Shown: positions 1 through 11,938, numbered from the stretch's first letter. The stretch is 64,000 nucleotides of DNA from Ipomoea triloba (GCF_003576645.1 NC_044920.1:3817584-3881583), one strand, 5' to 3'. Notes: a model not told the origin generated them from the sequence alone. Numbers and translations are program-made.

Positions 1-199
1 GCCCCCCCCCCCACCCCACCCCCACCCCCTCACACACACACACACACACACAATTTGTTTCCTTTTTAGCAATGTTTCCGGATTTGGGTAATTATATTAA
101 AGCACAGTGCAGTCGTTTATACGGTCTATTAGAGGTAGATTACCGCAGCAGCATATTAAAAGCAAATAAAAGGTTGACATATAGAGCACTCGTACTAAT

Positions 200-312
200 A
201 ACGTACATATAGAGCACTAGTGCTGATAACGTGCATATAAAGAACTCGTGCAGATAACGTGCATTAGTGCATATGGAGCACTCATGCAAATAACATGCAT
301 ATAGAGCACTCG
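200..312. repeat. Minisatellite, ~36-bp imperfect unit
   Basis: About three to four degenerate copies of a unit built on 'catatagagcactcgtgc' followed by 'ataacgtg'. The copies differ by several substitutions and small indels. No gene is associated. The 60 bases at the very start of the window are a CCCCCACCCC/ACAC simple repeat. Confidence 0.75.
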
Positions 313-395
313 TGCATCTAAATTTAGAAACACAAAAAAAAAATCCCATTTGTATTTACAAACATAATTCAAATGGTAGATTTTTTCATTTCTTT

Positions 396-401
396 GCGTA
401 G

Positions 402-434
<33 letters not shown>

Positions 435-494
435 TGGCGGCAGCGGCGGCAGCAGCAGCGGCACAGCAGCGGCGGCAGCAGCGGCAGGTGCTGT

Positions 495-529
<35 letters not shown>

Positions 530-651
530 TAGTAAATAAATAACAACAACAATAACATCAACAAATATGTGTGCATAAGGGACAACAACAACATCAACAA
601 ATATGTGTGCATAAGGGGAGGAGGAAAATGAAAAAAGATAATAATAATAAC

Positions 652-689
<38 letters not shown>

Positions 690-760
690 CAAATATGTGT
701 GCATAAGGAGGGAAAAGGAAAAAGAAAAAAGATAATAATAATAATAATAATAATAATAAT
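396..760. repeat. Trinucleotide repeat cluster: (GCA/GCR)n then (TAA)n
   Basis: Positions 399-535 are an interrupted GCA/GCG/GTA trinucleotide run. Two (TAA)n runs follow at about 636-690 and 731-760. Between them lies a twice-repeated 'acaaatatgtgtgcataagg' unit (near 563, 598 and 688). Open frames here are only repeat translations (poly-Ile, poly-Tyr, poly-Ala) and are not genes. Confidence 0.85.
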
Positions 761-1099
761 GGAAAGGGGAAGAACAAGTGAACTTAGCAAAAAAAGAGTA
801 ATTAGAATTATAATAACGAAAAGAAGTAAAAGTCAGACAGCAAACAAAAGTGACAGAAATCAGATGTGCACAAGAGGATTCGAAGTCAGGACCTCGCTAA
901 TCAAGCACTGTTCACCCGCCCAAGTTTCCACTCCTCCATTTGGAGAAGTCAAAATTTCCTTTCTCCAAAATTGTACATGAAGTGGAGAAATGAAGAGGAG
1001 TTAGGCAATTGGAGAAAGAATTTTAGTAAACAAGTTTTTCATTTTCCATTCTTTCAGTTCTCCAATTTTTTGTTTTTCTAGAAAATTTTCCATTTTTCC

Positions 1100-1950
1100 A
1101 TTTTGGTAAACAACCCCTAAGTAGCCCATTCTATTACTCTTATTAAATTAAATAAATTAGTAGTTACAAAACAAAATACATATGCATAATAATCACATTA
1201 CATGACGCTACCATCTATACTACCACAATAACTCAGTTACACATGACACATGACACATTACCAAATACCAATAAATAAATTTTTTTTAAAAAACAAGTAT
1301 TAAGATAAAGACAATGACAATGCTACTCGAAAGAGAAATAAAAAGACTAAGAGAAATTCAAATGAAAAAGTAGTATTTATTAATTTTAGACTAAGTATTT
1401 AGATTGACGTTTTTACAAAATTACAAACATTTATTTTAGTGACAATTATAATCAATTTCTCATATATTATCTTGCATTCATAAACATTGAATTACTGTTC
1501 TAGAAAAAATAAACTTTGAATTACCGATTTAAATAAATAATTTCAACATTCAATTACATATGCATGAACATCTCCTATATAATCTTGCATTGATATACTT
1601 TGAAATACTTATTTAAAAATAAACATTAGGCATTATCTCATTAAAAAAACTAGTATAAAAATACAAACAAAAAAATATTAATACCATAATAACTTAAATC
1701 ATTCCCAATCATGCAAAAGTATAATTGAAATATTGAGTTTTGTTCTAGATAATCAAAACACGATTAATTAAACAAAAAGAAAAAAGCAAAAAAAAAACTT
1801 AACCTAAATTAATAATGTCTTTCAAAAAGCAGGATTCAAATATATAAATTCATATGAATTAGTCTCATATAAGCAAATGTAAATAGCAGAACAATATTAA
1901 ATTTTTACATCAATAAATTTTGTCAGATATATGCCAATTATGAATAGAGA
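1100..1950. other. AT-rich intergenic DNA, no gene seen
   Basis: A long AT-rich stretch with no open frame of interest, no recognisable domain and no clear transposon ends. Confidence 0.6.
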
Positions 1951-1954
1951 CTAA

Positions 1955-3070
1955 GGGTGTGTTTAGTTCAAACAAGGGAATCAGAATTAGAATGTGAATC
2001 AAATACTTTGTAATTGTAATGGGCAATGGCAGAGCTACAATGGAGGCACTTGCCCCCACTGCCCCACCATGTATATATAGCATATATATTAAATATACCA
2101 TTACTTAAACAAAAGGTTAATATGGCTTAGATGGTAAGTCTTCATTATATTAAAGAATGGTCCACTATTTGAACCTTGTAGCATTGAATTCAGCTTTCAA
2201 AATTTTTAATATCAATATTGAGAATTCTAATTGAATCTTTTATTTGTAATATTGTGATTTTTTTTTCATTTCTTAATATCAGAGAATTTTAATTGAATTT
2301 TTTATTTGTAATATTGTGATTTTTTTCATTTCTTAATATTAATAGTGAGATAGATGAGTTAAATTTTGTTTTTGGTATTTTTAAATATTAATAGTGAGAA
2401 TTCTAATTGGATTTTTTATTTGTAACATTGTGACTTCTTCTTCTTCTTTTTTTTTTTTAATATTAATAGTGAGATGAGTGATTTAAAATGTGTTTTCCAT
2501 TCAAACTATTTTATCTAATTAATTATGTTTTATATTTTATTTTAAATATATTTTTTTATCTTGATATATTTTGGCTTTTCATCTCTAGTTAACAATATTT
2601 ATGATTCGATCTCTAAGTTTCACTTTTTAAAACAAAATATCTCGTTAGTTTATCTTTCGCCCCCACTAAGAAAGTTTTCTGGATCCGCCATTGGTAATGG
2701 GTTTTGGTGGTAAGGTGGAATTGGAATGATTACTATAATTGATGTTTGGTTATATATATATATATGACCCTGACCCTATAATGGGAATGCATGTTTTAAG
2801 AATACAAAAATAAAAAAATTAACCCAATTGATCCTAATATAATGACATTCAAAGCACTAATATGCATAGAAAAAATCAAATCGAAATTTTAAAAACACTA
2901 ATTCAAACTTAAAAATCATATTACCAATAAGATGGAATCATACCTGTTTTTAATTAGGGAAGGGAATGAGGTAATAAGATGGAATCATACCTGTTTTTAG
3001 TTAGGTAATGGGGTTTTTAATTGAAGTTTTTAATTAGGGAATGAGATTTTGATTGAAGGGATAATCAAAT
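1955..3070. mobile_element. Tourist/Harbinger-like element, left end clear, interrupted by a hAT element
   Basis: The left end reads TAA followed by 'gggtgtgtttagttcaaac', the PIF/Harbinger (Tourist) style with a TWA target site. The following 'aatcaaatac' and, beyond the nested insertion, 'ggtggaattggaatgatta' align with the same places in the complete MITE at 49879-50174, so both belong to one family. The interior also holds a ~50-bp direct duplication (2930-3050). I could not find the matching right end, so the right coordinate is approximate. Confidence 0.6.
2024..2693. mobile_element. hAT-like non-autonomous DNA transposon (670 bp)
   Basis: The left end 'caatggcagagc' and the reverse complement of the right end, 'caatggcggatcc', form short imperfect terminal inverted repeats. 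The element is flanked by a perfect 8-bp duplication, GTAATGGG, at 2016-2023 and 2694-2701; 8 bp is the hAT signature. It holds no transposase frame. It sits inside a Tourist-like element, whose sequence resumes uninterrupted after one copy of the 8-mer, so the order of insertion is clear. A degenerate relative may lie at 48250-49005. Confidence 0.85.
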
Positions 3071-3083
3071 CACATAGTGGCTA

Positions 3084-3615
3084 TGTTTGGCAAACCTATC
3101 TGAAAAGGTAGCTGAAAGCTAAAAAGTAGCTGAAAACTGAAAAGCTATAAGCTCGAAACTGAAATCTGAAGAGCTGTTATGCTTAAAAGTATTTTGTAAA
3201 ATTATCCTTTTGATAAGCTGATAAATGTAAAAAGACTAAAAATGACATATTCATACAATTTAAATAATTTTAAATTTAAATAGGTTTGTTTATATATTAA
3301 AATATAAAATAATAAAATCAATATATTTAAATAAAATATAAAGTAAGAACATATATTTGAAAACATATAAAGTAAAAAAAATATTTATAATTCATAAGAT
3401 TAGTTCATACAAAAATTAATGTTCAAACTAAAATTACAACCAAACATAATGAAAAGAAAATGTCAAAAAGGGTTTTAATTGAGAGGGGTAAAGGATGTCA
3501 TTTATTTAAAATAATAAGGATAAAGATGGAAAAAAGTTAAAAAGCTACTAGCTTATTTTGAAAAGCTACCCCAATAGTGAACTTGTGGTTTAAAAAGCTG
3601 TGAACCAAACACTAA
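3084..3615. mobile_element. TIR element of the 'TGTTTGG...CCAAACA' type
   Basis: The left end reads 'atgtttggcaaacc' followed by AGCTGAAAGCT-rich sequence. The right end reads 'aaaaagctgtgaaccaaaca', whose complement matches the left end approximately. 'gaaaagctacc' near 3559 pairs with 'aaaggtagct' near 3105. Target duplications are unclear, so the superfamily (hAT or Harbinger) is unresolved. No coding capacity. Confidence 0.5.
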
Positions 3616-3619
3616 CTAT

Positions 3620-4660
3620 GGTTTTCATTCGAATGAAGAAAAATTTCAAACACTAACTATGATTTTTATTTTCATTCCAAGTAAGAAAGATTATTTTTTA
3701 CGGAGTATTATTTTATTATTTTGAATATTATTAACTATCTGTTCATAACTATTTTTTCAACCTACTGAAACATACAAAGTCATGACTTCCCATTTAAGAA
3801 AGTCACTTCGTGTCATTAAACCACAAGGTGGCATCCTTTTTTTTTTTTTATAACTTTTCTAACAATTTTGAATTTTCCTTAGCAATAGAACTCACCTCTC
3901 TAAGAAAAAATTAGTGAAAATCTAAAGAAATAAATCAATGGTGATGCTCTAACACACTAAAATCTCTGGACATCAAACACCAATAGCAATCCGACATGAA
4001 TCATCTCGAAGCTTAATCCGTGTTCCAACTTCCAATAATAATGCTCCATCAACGTTTGAGTCATACGTTAAAACAATCCGAAAAGACCGGCCGCCGGCCG
4101 CCACTAATTCACGGCGGCGTCTAATGCATTTGTCGTGTGATGAGTAGGTGAACTAACTCACGTTTTTTATGTTTCGTTTGGTCGGAGGGCTATATTGATG
4201 GAATATATATTTCACACCACAAACTCAAACCCCAATTTATTTATCTATATTTTTAAGAACAAAAAATTAAAAAGGCCAACAACTGTATGCCTGCTTTAAC
4301 TTTTTTTTTTTTTTTTTTTTGGTGTATTGTGAGATTCGATGGGATGAGCTCAATTGAGAGGATGTTGACAATAATCAAACATATGACTTTTAAGTATGAG
4401 AATCATAAGTCACCCATTTAATCACCTATTCCCGTGATGCTTAACTTATTTTGGACATAAAAATGGAGAATATATATATATATATATAAAGGTTTTACTT
4501 GGTTGTAAAAGTGCTTTTTCTTTTTTCTTTTCATGCTAAAATTACTTATGCGATACTCGAATACATTTATAATTAATTTACTATAAATATAATATACTAT
4601 GATTAATTAAATAAATATTATTTTGTCAAATTAAAAAAACAGCATAACTATGTCTCTCCC
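3620..4660. other. Intergenic DNA, no gene seen
   Basis: AT-rich sequence with a GC-rich palindromic patch near 4088 ('cggccgccggccg'), a poly-T run near 4302-4320 and a short (TA)n near 4471-4488. No coding evidence. Confidence 0.55.
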
Positions 4661-4661
4661 A

Positions 4662-4760
4662 AATGGGAGGTCACATGTTCGAATCTTAGTGTGATCATTG
4701 ACTCTTTGTGCTTAAACAGGTTGAGAAAGTGTAGCAGAGTCAATAATACTAAAAAAAAAT
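4662..4760 (+). mobile_element. SINE (tRNA-derived), 5'-truncated
   Basis: A box-B-like 'tcacatgttcgaatc' is followed by 'gactctttgtgctta', 'tagcagagtcaataat' and an A tail. The same 3' module (CTTTGTGCTT...AGAGTCAGTA) ends the copies at 6195 and 54045, so these form one SINE family. Confidence 0.6.
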
Positions 4761-5424
4761 ATTATTATGATCTTCTCAAAGATTTTTTGGTCAAATTAAT
4801 TGAATTACCACTTATATGGATGTAGCTTATGTGCCTTTTTGTACTAGTGAAGAATTCAATTGTGTTTTTAATTACTTTAGATTTCATTGAATTTTTTTTA
4901 AAATTACTTCTTAAACTATTATTGATTGTGATATGAAACATAAGATTATATATTCATACGGCCAAGCTGGGGATTGGAGGAACACTATCATGGAGGTTCC
5001 ACCAGCAAACTATGCGTTTGGTGCTATTACTCATAAAGTGTGGTAACTAGTCTTCTTAGGTTGCTGGGACAGATTCGCCCAAAAAAAAATCATACAAAAA
5101 TGTCTTGCTATTTTAATTTATAATATGATATAAACTAATAAAAGTTTAATTTAATTTTAAACAAAATATCAAATTTTAAATTCGTGATAATATATAAATA
5201 AAGTGGCAGATAAATAATAAATGTTATATTCAAAATTAATTGTTAAATAAATAATAACCATTTTTAAAACGTAATTTCAAAATATAATCAATATTCATTA
5301 ATCATTACATACTATATATAGTTTAACCAATAGTGGTTCTGAAATAAGTAAATAATAGAAAAGTACCTTTAAATTTGTAATAGAAAATGATAAAAAATAT
5401 TTTTAATGATTAATTAATAAAATG
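4761..5424. other. AT-rich intergenic DNA
   Basis: No gene seen. A short segment near 4970-5095 (ending 'ctgggacagattcgccc' and an A9 run) could be the 3' tip of a LINE, but there is too little to call. Confidence 0.5.
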
Positions 5425-5439
5425 GTTGTTATTTGCTTT

Positions 5440-5675
5440 TTTTTTGGTAAATTTACCAGATATTTCTCTCCGTCCGTTTAATGGAAACAGATCGGGGTCC
5501 ACCCACGTTCGCTCCAGGAGGCACAGGCACAGGAATTGAACCCGAGTTCTCCCAAAATTCCTCCCCCACCCACGTTCGCTCCAGGAGGCACAGGCACAGG
5601 AATTGAACCCGAGTTCTCCCAAAATTCCTCCCCACAAAGAGAGCTCACTTGCCACTTGAGCTACCCCACTGGGTT
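5440..5675 (-). mobile_element. SINE (tRNA-derived) with internal tandem duplication
   Basis: On the minus strand it begins 'aacccagtggggtagctcaa', containing a Pol III A-box-like TAGCTCAAGTGG. Further in is 'gggttcaattcc', a B-box-like motif, and it ends 'aatttaccaaaaa'. A perfect 15-bp target duplication (gttgttatttgcttt) flanks it at 5425-5439 and 5676-5690. About 66 bp covering the B-box region is repeated in tandem, so this copy has two B boxes. A shorter relative without the duplication lies at 29406-29522. Confidence 0.85.
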
Positions 5676-5700
5676 GTTGTTATTTGCTTTGTAAATGTTG

Positions 5701-5701
5701 A

Positions 5702-5749
<48 letters not shown>

Positions 5750-5750
5750 T
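5701..5750. repeat. (AAT)n microsatellite
   Basis: About 16 uninterrupted AAT triplets just right of the SINE target duplication. Confidence 0.95.
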
Positions 5751-5844
5751 ACTAATTATCCAACAATACTAAACTATGGAGTATCATATAATTTTATTAT
5801 CAACTAATCAAAATGGATTTTTAAAAACACTATCTGCGAATAAT

Positions 5845-5978
5845 TGCGCCGCTCATAGTGTTGCTAGGGAGGCCAATTCTGAGTCAGGTTGCGAGGAATG
5901 ATTTGACACTCCATGTTTTCTTGGTTGATTGTCTAGCTTCTGATATAATGAATTAAGTTTTTCCTTAAAAAAATAACA
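5845..5978 (+). mobile_element. LINE 3' end with RNase H C-terminal remnant
   Basis: The + frame reads AAHSVAREANSESGCEE then a stop. This resembles the end of the plant LINE RNase H domain, where an 'AH..AR.A' helix is followed by a short tail. A non-coding tail 'tgatataatgaattaag' and an A7 run come next, as in plant LINE 3' ends. It is heavily 5'-truncated. Confidence 0.65.
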
Positions 5979-6194
5979 CTATCCAAGAAGAGAGTGATAG
6001 CATTAGCAATACAATCAACGAAGCAAAATTAATTTTAGAAATCGTCTTTCACTATCAATACAATAGATGTCCACTCGGCATTATGTATAAGGAAACTTCT
6101 TTATTTTTATTAGTTACCAATGAATTGGTGGACTTCATACTTCACACTTAGTTAATAAAGATTGAGTCAACATAACAATCAAATACAAGCCAAT

Positions 6195-6335
6195 GACCTT
6201 TGGTCTAGTGGCATCTGGTTGCACGCTCATGTGGAAGGGGTGGATTCGAGGCTCAATGGAGGCGTTGCTGTGTCTTTGTGCTTCAGTATGTATGAACAAA
6301 TACTACATTGTAACAGAGTCAGTAAACTTAAATCT
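6195..6335 (+). mobile_element. SINE (tRNA-derived)
   Basis: An A-box-like 'tggtctagtggcatc' and a B-box-like 'ggattcgaggctc' stand about 35 bp apart. The tRNA-unrelated 3' part reads 'tgtctttgtgctt' and 'aacagagtcagtaaa'. It shares this 3' part with the copies at 4662 and 54045. Confidence 0.75.
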
Positions 6336-6339
6336 TAAT

Positions 6340-6553
6340 TAATGTACATAAACATTAAATGCATGTACATCATATTTATTTCAATTCACTTAGTAGTATG
6401 TTCATAATGCTCCTTCTATATGTTCATAAAAACAAGTTTAATGGACATAAACGTCGCACTACATGCTAGGAATGGCAACGGGACGGGGAGGGGTAGGGAC
6501 GGGGAATCCCCATCTGTGATCAACTTCTAGTCAAAGTGTTATTTTAGTACAAT

Positions 6554-6584
<31 letters not shown>

Positions 6585-8270
6585 CAACAAAAAATAAAAA
6601 TTTTAAAAATATAAACTAACGAAGTCCAAATTCCAATCCAAAAATAGCAAATGCATTGTTGTAGACATTTTAAATCATACAAAGGTATTATTACACATTA
6701 AAATTGAACAATATAATAAAGAATACAAATTTAAAATAAACAGTATATAGTATATAAGCAGTACATATAGTAGAGTAGACATTTATATAATTAATTAATC
6801 TCATTCTTAGCTTCTACTACAGTCCATTGTTGTCTGTCTGGATAAGAATGAATACACAATGAAGAGAAAAGAAAATGAAACATGTAGTTTCTAAATATAT
6901 AAAACCGAACCTCGGTCATGCAATTAATATTCTAATACTAAACTTAATATTATAAAAATATAGTCGGGTTCATATCCATTTGTATACTAATACTAAACTT
7001 AATATTATAAAAAATTGGATTAAAAATAACTTCAGTCTAGCTTCGTTAACCGAACCAGACACAAAAAATGGGACGGAGGGAGTAGCACACACCCTATATT
7101 ATGTTTATATAATATTTGTTCTATACTTCTATATGTTCATAATTATAAACCTTAGGGCACATAAACACTAAAATGCATGTACATCATATGTATTTTCATT
7201 CACTCTATAGTAGGTTCATAATGTTCATTATATACGTTCATAACAACAAAACTTAATGTACATAACATTACATTACATGCGCATCATGTTTAATGACATT
7301 AATCATTTACTATGTTCATAATGATTAACATTAATGTACATAAACACTAAATTGCACGTACATAATATATATTCTATTTACTCTGTAGCATGTCCATAAA
7401 AATAAAATTTAATATACATAAACATTACATTAAATTTAAAAAAATAATATAAGTGTCATTTATAAGATTTCAATTAAACCTTTTAATAATATTTTATATA
7501 TATATATTAATTTTATATGTGCAAAAAGAAAAAAATAAATTTAAGATGAAAAAAATTAAGTTTCATAAAGGAAAAGGGATGTCTTGGATACATGTAACAC
7601 CGGTAAAATTGTCAATTGTTATACTATGGAGTAGGTCCACCTTGCATTGTGAAGTATAATTTAAAACAACATTCAAATTATGTTTATGCAGTTAACATAT
7701 TATGTAAATAAATTATGTACCTATTATAATTAATTAACATATTATATACTTTCAATTTATTTACATGCATATACATAATTTGCTAATTGAACGTACATAA
7801 TCTGAATGTCATTTTGGATCAAGATCTACAATGTAAAATGTATCTTAGTCCATGGTATAATATACCAGACTATGCATCTAGTTCCGTAATATAATTATTG
7901 AATACAATGATAGGTTATGACTTATGATTGTATTATAGGTCCACCTAGGTACCATTGTAGATCCATATTTATGGAATTATTTTAGATCATGAGAGTTTAC
8001 AATATTGCATGTATATATATATTATATGGTTTGTCAGTAATATAAAAAGGAGAGATTTGTTACAGTTTCAATTGCCATCGGTATCAGTACAGTAGTATCA
8101 TCAAATCATATATATATAACTATGTATGATTTTTATTTTATCACATACATATTGTCAACACTCGTGCAAACAACATTTAGTACAACCAAATATAATATAC
8201 ATAGGGATAACTCCAACCGAGTTAGTCGAACAGTTGGCTGGTTTCAAGTTTTATTCCTATTGGATCTATC
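6340..8270. other. AT-rich intergenic DNA with transposon end fragments
   Basis: Contains a hAT-like tip 'taggaatggcaacgggacgg' at about 6469, an A30 run near 6550, and at 7066-7085 one terminal repeat of a Stowaway MITE ('aatgggacggagggagta'). No partner TIR was found for either tip. Between 7085 and 7450 a diffuse repeat of 'gttcataatg...acataaacattacat' recurs. Nothing looks coding. Confidence 0.6.
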
Positions 8271-8276
8271 TATTGC

Positions 8277-8704
8277 AGTCCGTTTGGTTTGCTGGAAATT
8301 ATTCGAAGGAAATAGAATTCAAATTCCAGGTAAACAAATTACCAGGAATATATTCTATTGTTTGGTTGGTGGAAAAGAAATTACTGAGAATATGAATTTC
8401 ATTGTTTGGTTGGATTTGGAATGGTAAAGGATTATGAATATAAAAACCAATATGCCATTAACAATTAATAGTAATGATAATAAATTATATTATTTTGATG
8501 AGAGTAAAATTGTCCAATTGCTCAATACTTTCTTCCCAAACCTCTTGGAAAACAAAATATACAACTTCTAACTCAGAATTAGTTTTCCTTCACTTTTGGG
8601 AACTCAAGTTCCAATTGAAAACATTTTCCATCCAACCAAACAACGGAAAAACACATTTTCCTCCACTTCATGGAAAAGATTTTTCATTCAACCAAACACC
8701 CCCT
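8277..8704. mobile_element. Harbinger/Tourist-like element related to the one at 41514
   Basis: The left part reads 'ccgtttggtttgctggaaat' and the right part 'cattcaaccaaacaccccc', forming imperfect TIRs. Interior phrases such as 'tgtttggttggtggaaaaga' and 'ggaatggtaa' recur in the same order in the element at 41514-42439. The open frame here is the translation of this element and not a gene. Exact ends and target duplication are not resolved. Confidence 0.65.
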
Positions 8705-8759
8705 GGTCTTTTTTATTTGAGTGGTAGTCATGAACAAACTAAGTTAGTTTATCTTATTG

Positions 8760-9888
8760 TGATCATTTGTTAGCTAGCTAGAGTCACAATGCGGATTCCC
8801 TATGAGAGTTGCTTATTGACATTCTTAGTTTGAGCCGGTCAACTACGTGTAACCTACGCTAGTTTACCATTTTGCAGTCCATGTTAACTAGAATCACAAG
8901 ACACTCTTTAACTAGAATACATTTTTAAGTAGTGATTGCGAGCTTTTTCGTAAATCAAAGTATAATATAGGTAATTGTATCCAACGGAACTATCAATTCA
9001 AAATCAATTTCATTTAATTTGATACTATAAAATTAAACAATCCATAAAAAGAATAGTAAACTCATAATGTACAGCATTAAACACTTTATTACAGAATACC
9101 CCGTGTTATAAATAATATGTGTTAAAATCAAATTTGTTCCCACAAGTAATTACAATGGAAAAATTCAAAAAAAAAAAACATTACTCCGTATATAATATAT
9201 ATAATTATGAATCCATCCCCCATCTCCTATGTTTAGTTTCTTGTAGAAAATATAGTTAGGTTATCTGTCACCTCAATTCCTCAAATGTAATGTGGATTGT
9301 GATATGCAATTGTTAATCAATTTTTATGTCAACTCATAAACTTGTAAGTTGGATTAGGTCTTTTTTTTTTTTAATTAAAAAAATTAGTTATATTCAGTGT
9401 TGTAAAAATGGGCCTAGGTGGGCTGTCTAGGCAACATATAGACCTTACGCGCCCCTAGGCCAATGAGATTTCCTTGGTAGGCGGGTTTTACATGGCCGGC
9501 CAACTAGTAGCTGATTTATTTCTCTTTTAAAAAACGGGTTCTTTCGCCCAAAACGATGTAGTTCTGAGCGAAATAAACCAAATTAACAAAACTTAAGTTT
9601 GGAAGCTGCAACAAGCGAGAAAGGAAAGGAAGCCAACCAAATTCGCACATTCGAACCTCAATCCCTCAGCCCATAGCTGTTGCAACACTAGAGCGAGTTG
9701 TTTGGTTGCCTGATTCGCAGGTAGCAGAAGCTTAAAGAAACTTTAAAGTTCGAACATTGTTTGGAGCTTCTGCAGAGGAACAAATTTCCTAGTAACTAGT
9801 AGTAGAGCTCGTTGTCACCACTTCGCCACTTCCACAGCTCGTTATTGCTATCACCAGCTCCGGTGCTCCACATGATCAAAATACGCAC
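8760..9888. other. Intergenic DNA, SINE-like scraps
   Basis: 8765-8945 resembles the 3' part of the SINE at 12483 ('gagtcacaatg', 'agtagtgattgcgagcttt'). At 9391 'cagtgttgtaaaaatgggc' looks like the tip of a hAT element, with no partner seen. 9540-9880 is less AT-rich but has no recognisable product. Confidence 0.45.
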
Positions 9889-10238
9889 TGTTGAGATTAA
9901 CAAGACAAGAAACAATAATAATGGTAGAAAGTAAGGAAGACATGATTTTACTTGGTTCAACAATGTGCCTACATCCATAGAAGTAAGTGAAACCATTCCT
10001 TTATTAATTGTGATGATGATAGTGATAGTGATACAGCACCGAAGGATACAACCATGTATTTATAGGCATCTGATCTATCCTTATACAATACGACTGACCC
10101 AATCTGCTCCACTCTTATTCCTTATATATTATATGAGACATGCATATTCCTTATATGAAACAAATTCATATTCCTTATTGCAATATTTATAAAATTAACC
10201 TAGGCCTTTTTTAAAATTTATTTTTACTAACTCTCAAC
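9889..10238. mobile_element. Solo-LTR-like sequence (Ty1/copia style)
   Basis: Starts 'tgttgagattaacaagac' and contains 'ttttacttggttcaacaatg', a degenerate form of the 'TTTTACGTGGTTCGG' phrase common in plant copia LTRs. It also has 'atgtatttataggc', like an LTR TATA/leader region. It ends near 'actctcaac'. No partner LTR, primer-binding site or coding region is visible, and no clear target duplication was found. Confidence 0.45.
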
Positions 10239-10239
10239 T

Positions 10240-11205
10240 GTTGATCTACTCAAATGGATGGATCATATCAGTTATCACTTTTACCAGGGAATATGTTATC
10301 ATCACACAAGTAAAACACTAGTTGGGGAGAAATTCTAATAATGGATTGAATGAAAAATCATCAAATCTAGACATAATTATGTCTTGATACGCTTTAGATA
10401 TTTTAATATTATCTAATTTTTTAATTATATAATATCAAAAGAGCTATTAGAAGTATTCACATCTATCCTACCAATATATATTGGAGCTCTCATTTGTAGA
10501 GAATACACCTTGAAAAATCTTATTCAAAGATCATAATAAATTATCTCTAAAACGTATTGGGAGATGCTTAAAGTTATATTTTGAGCATTTAAATTTGGGT
10601 TGGCCTAATGTTTGAGACCAAACCCCATAGATATGGCCGTTCTTCTATGCAATCAAGCCCATATATCCGGTCATTTCGTGAAGACCAAGCCCATAAATAC
10701 TACCCTATTGTGAAAATGAAGTCTATATATCCAGTCATGACCCTTCTGTGAGGAAGTCCATATATTCGGTCTTTTTGTGAAGACCAAGCATGCTAAACCA
10801 ACTGTCCTTTGAAGAAGCTATACATGTAAACTCTTTATTGAAGATAAAAGTCATTTGAGTTTGGGAGACCTTTCAGTAGAGCGTTTAAGACATCTAATTA
10901 AAGAATTAGTGAATAGAGTTTGTACCAACATTGATACTTAATGTAACTTGACTTTAAATTTAATATATAAAAAATTTAATTTTTTGTGTTTATAATTACA
11001 TTTTTATGAATAACATTGTAAACCTTCCCGTAAATTTAAATGTGAGTATCTTCAACTTTTTTTTTTTTAAACCTTTTAAACAAAAATTGATTAAAGGGCA
11101 ACTTAAAGGACAAAAAGAGCCATAACCGTAAATAACTTTCAACATACACACGAACTTAATGCTGTTTAGAAATAAACTCATATTGTTCCTAATGTCTCGT
11201 TCATA
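10240..11205. other. Intergenic DNA, no gene seen
   Basis: AT-rich. 10600-10800 contains a loosely repeated phrase ('aagcccatatatccggtca', 'aagtccatatattcggtct') at roughly 60-bp spacing. No coding evidence. Confidence 0.5.
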
Positions 11206-11219
11206 ATTAGGAGATTGCT

Positions 11220-11830
11220 AGTGCTTTTGCCAAGCCTACCAGACCGGGACCGAGCAATGGACGTCCTGTTGATATGCAAGTCCAATGGAACAAACCACTT
11301 GCTGGAAGCTGTGACAGATCCACCGGCCAAGCGACGTGTGGTGGGGTGCTTCGGGATTGCGGTGGAAATTGGATTGCCGGGTTTATGTTTAATATTGGCC
11401 GATGTTCGAGTGCAGAGGCGGAGGAATGGGGTGTTCTCCAGGGTATTCAAGTGGCTCTAAATGACGGTGTTGGGAACCTGATTGTCGAAAGTGATTCAAA
11501 GACTACCATAGACTCCATGAGAGGCGGCCATAGGGGGCCGAACCTTCCTAACAATATCATTTCTCGGTGTCTTGGGAGGGCGAGAAATTTCAACAACATC
11601 ACCTACCGACATGTCTTTAGAGAACAGAACCAAGTGGCTGACAAGCTTGCAAAGCAGGCACGAACGCAACCGCGAGGCATTACTATGTGTATCAATACGC
11701 CCTGTGGGCTGGGAGACATGGTCGAGAACGAGAAATTAGGGGTTGTTTATTGTCGAAGGGTCGTTAGGACCTCGGAAGCTTGAGTCTTGTGCGGGTGTCC
11801 CCCTCCTCCTTTATCAAAAAAAAAAAAAAA
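11220..11830 (+). pseudogene. LINE 3' end with RNase H domain (5'-truncated)
   Basis: The frame 11274-11783 (169 aa) is a plant non-LTR retrotransposon RNase H domain: GGVLRDCGGNWIAGF, then SSAEAEEWGVLQGIQVAL, IVESDSKTTIDSM, and YRHVFREQNQVADKLAKQA. The conserved Glu (AEAEE) and second Asp (ESDS) are present. The first catalytic Asp, normally in a 'TDG' turn before the GGV strand, is lost (CDRSTGQATCGGV), so the domain is probably inactive. An A16 tail follows at about 11816. 'ttaggagattgct' before the copy and 'ttagattattgct' after the tail may be a diverged target duplication. The reverse transcriptase is absent. Confidence 0.85.
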
Positions 11831-11893
11831 TTAGATTATTGCTTGTACGTTAACATTATTAACGTGTACAACTAATAATGTACTCAAAAAAAC

Positions 11894-11896
<3 letters not shown>

Positions 11897-11933
<37 letters not shown>
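11897..11933. repeat. (AAT)n microsatellite
   Basis: About 12 AAT triplets downstream of the LINE A tail. Confidence 0.9.
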
Positions 11934-11935
<2 letters not shown>

Positions 11936-11938
11936 CTT

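Noticed and set aside
217..790. Long minus-strand frames of 134 and 186 codons
   Set aside because: They translate trinucleotide repeats (poly-Leu, Ile, Tyr, Cys, Ala) and carry no domain; microsatellite artefacts.
5640..5675. Possible tRNA gene (A-box and B-box-like motifs)
   Set aside because: No cloverleaf with paired acceptor stem; target duplication and A/T-rich tail show it is a SINE. No genuine tRNA gene was found in the window.
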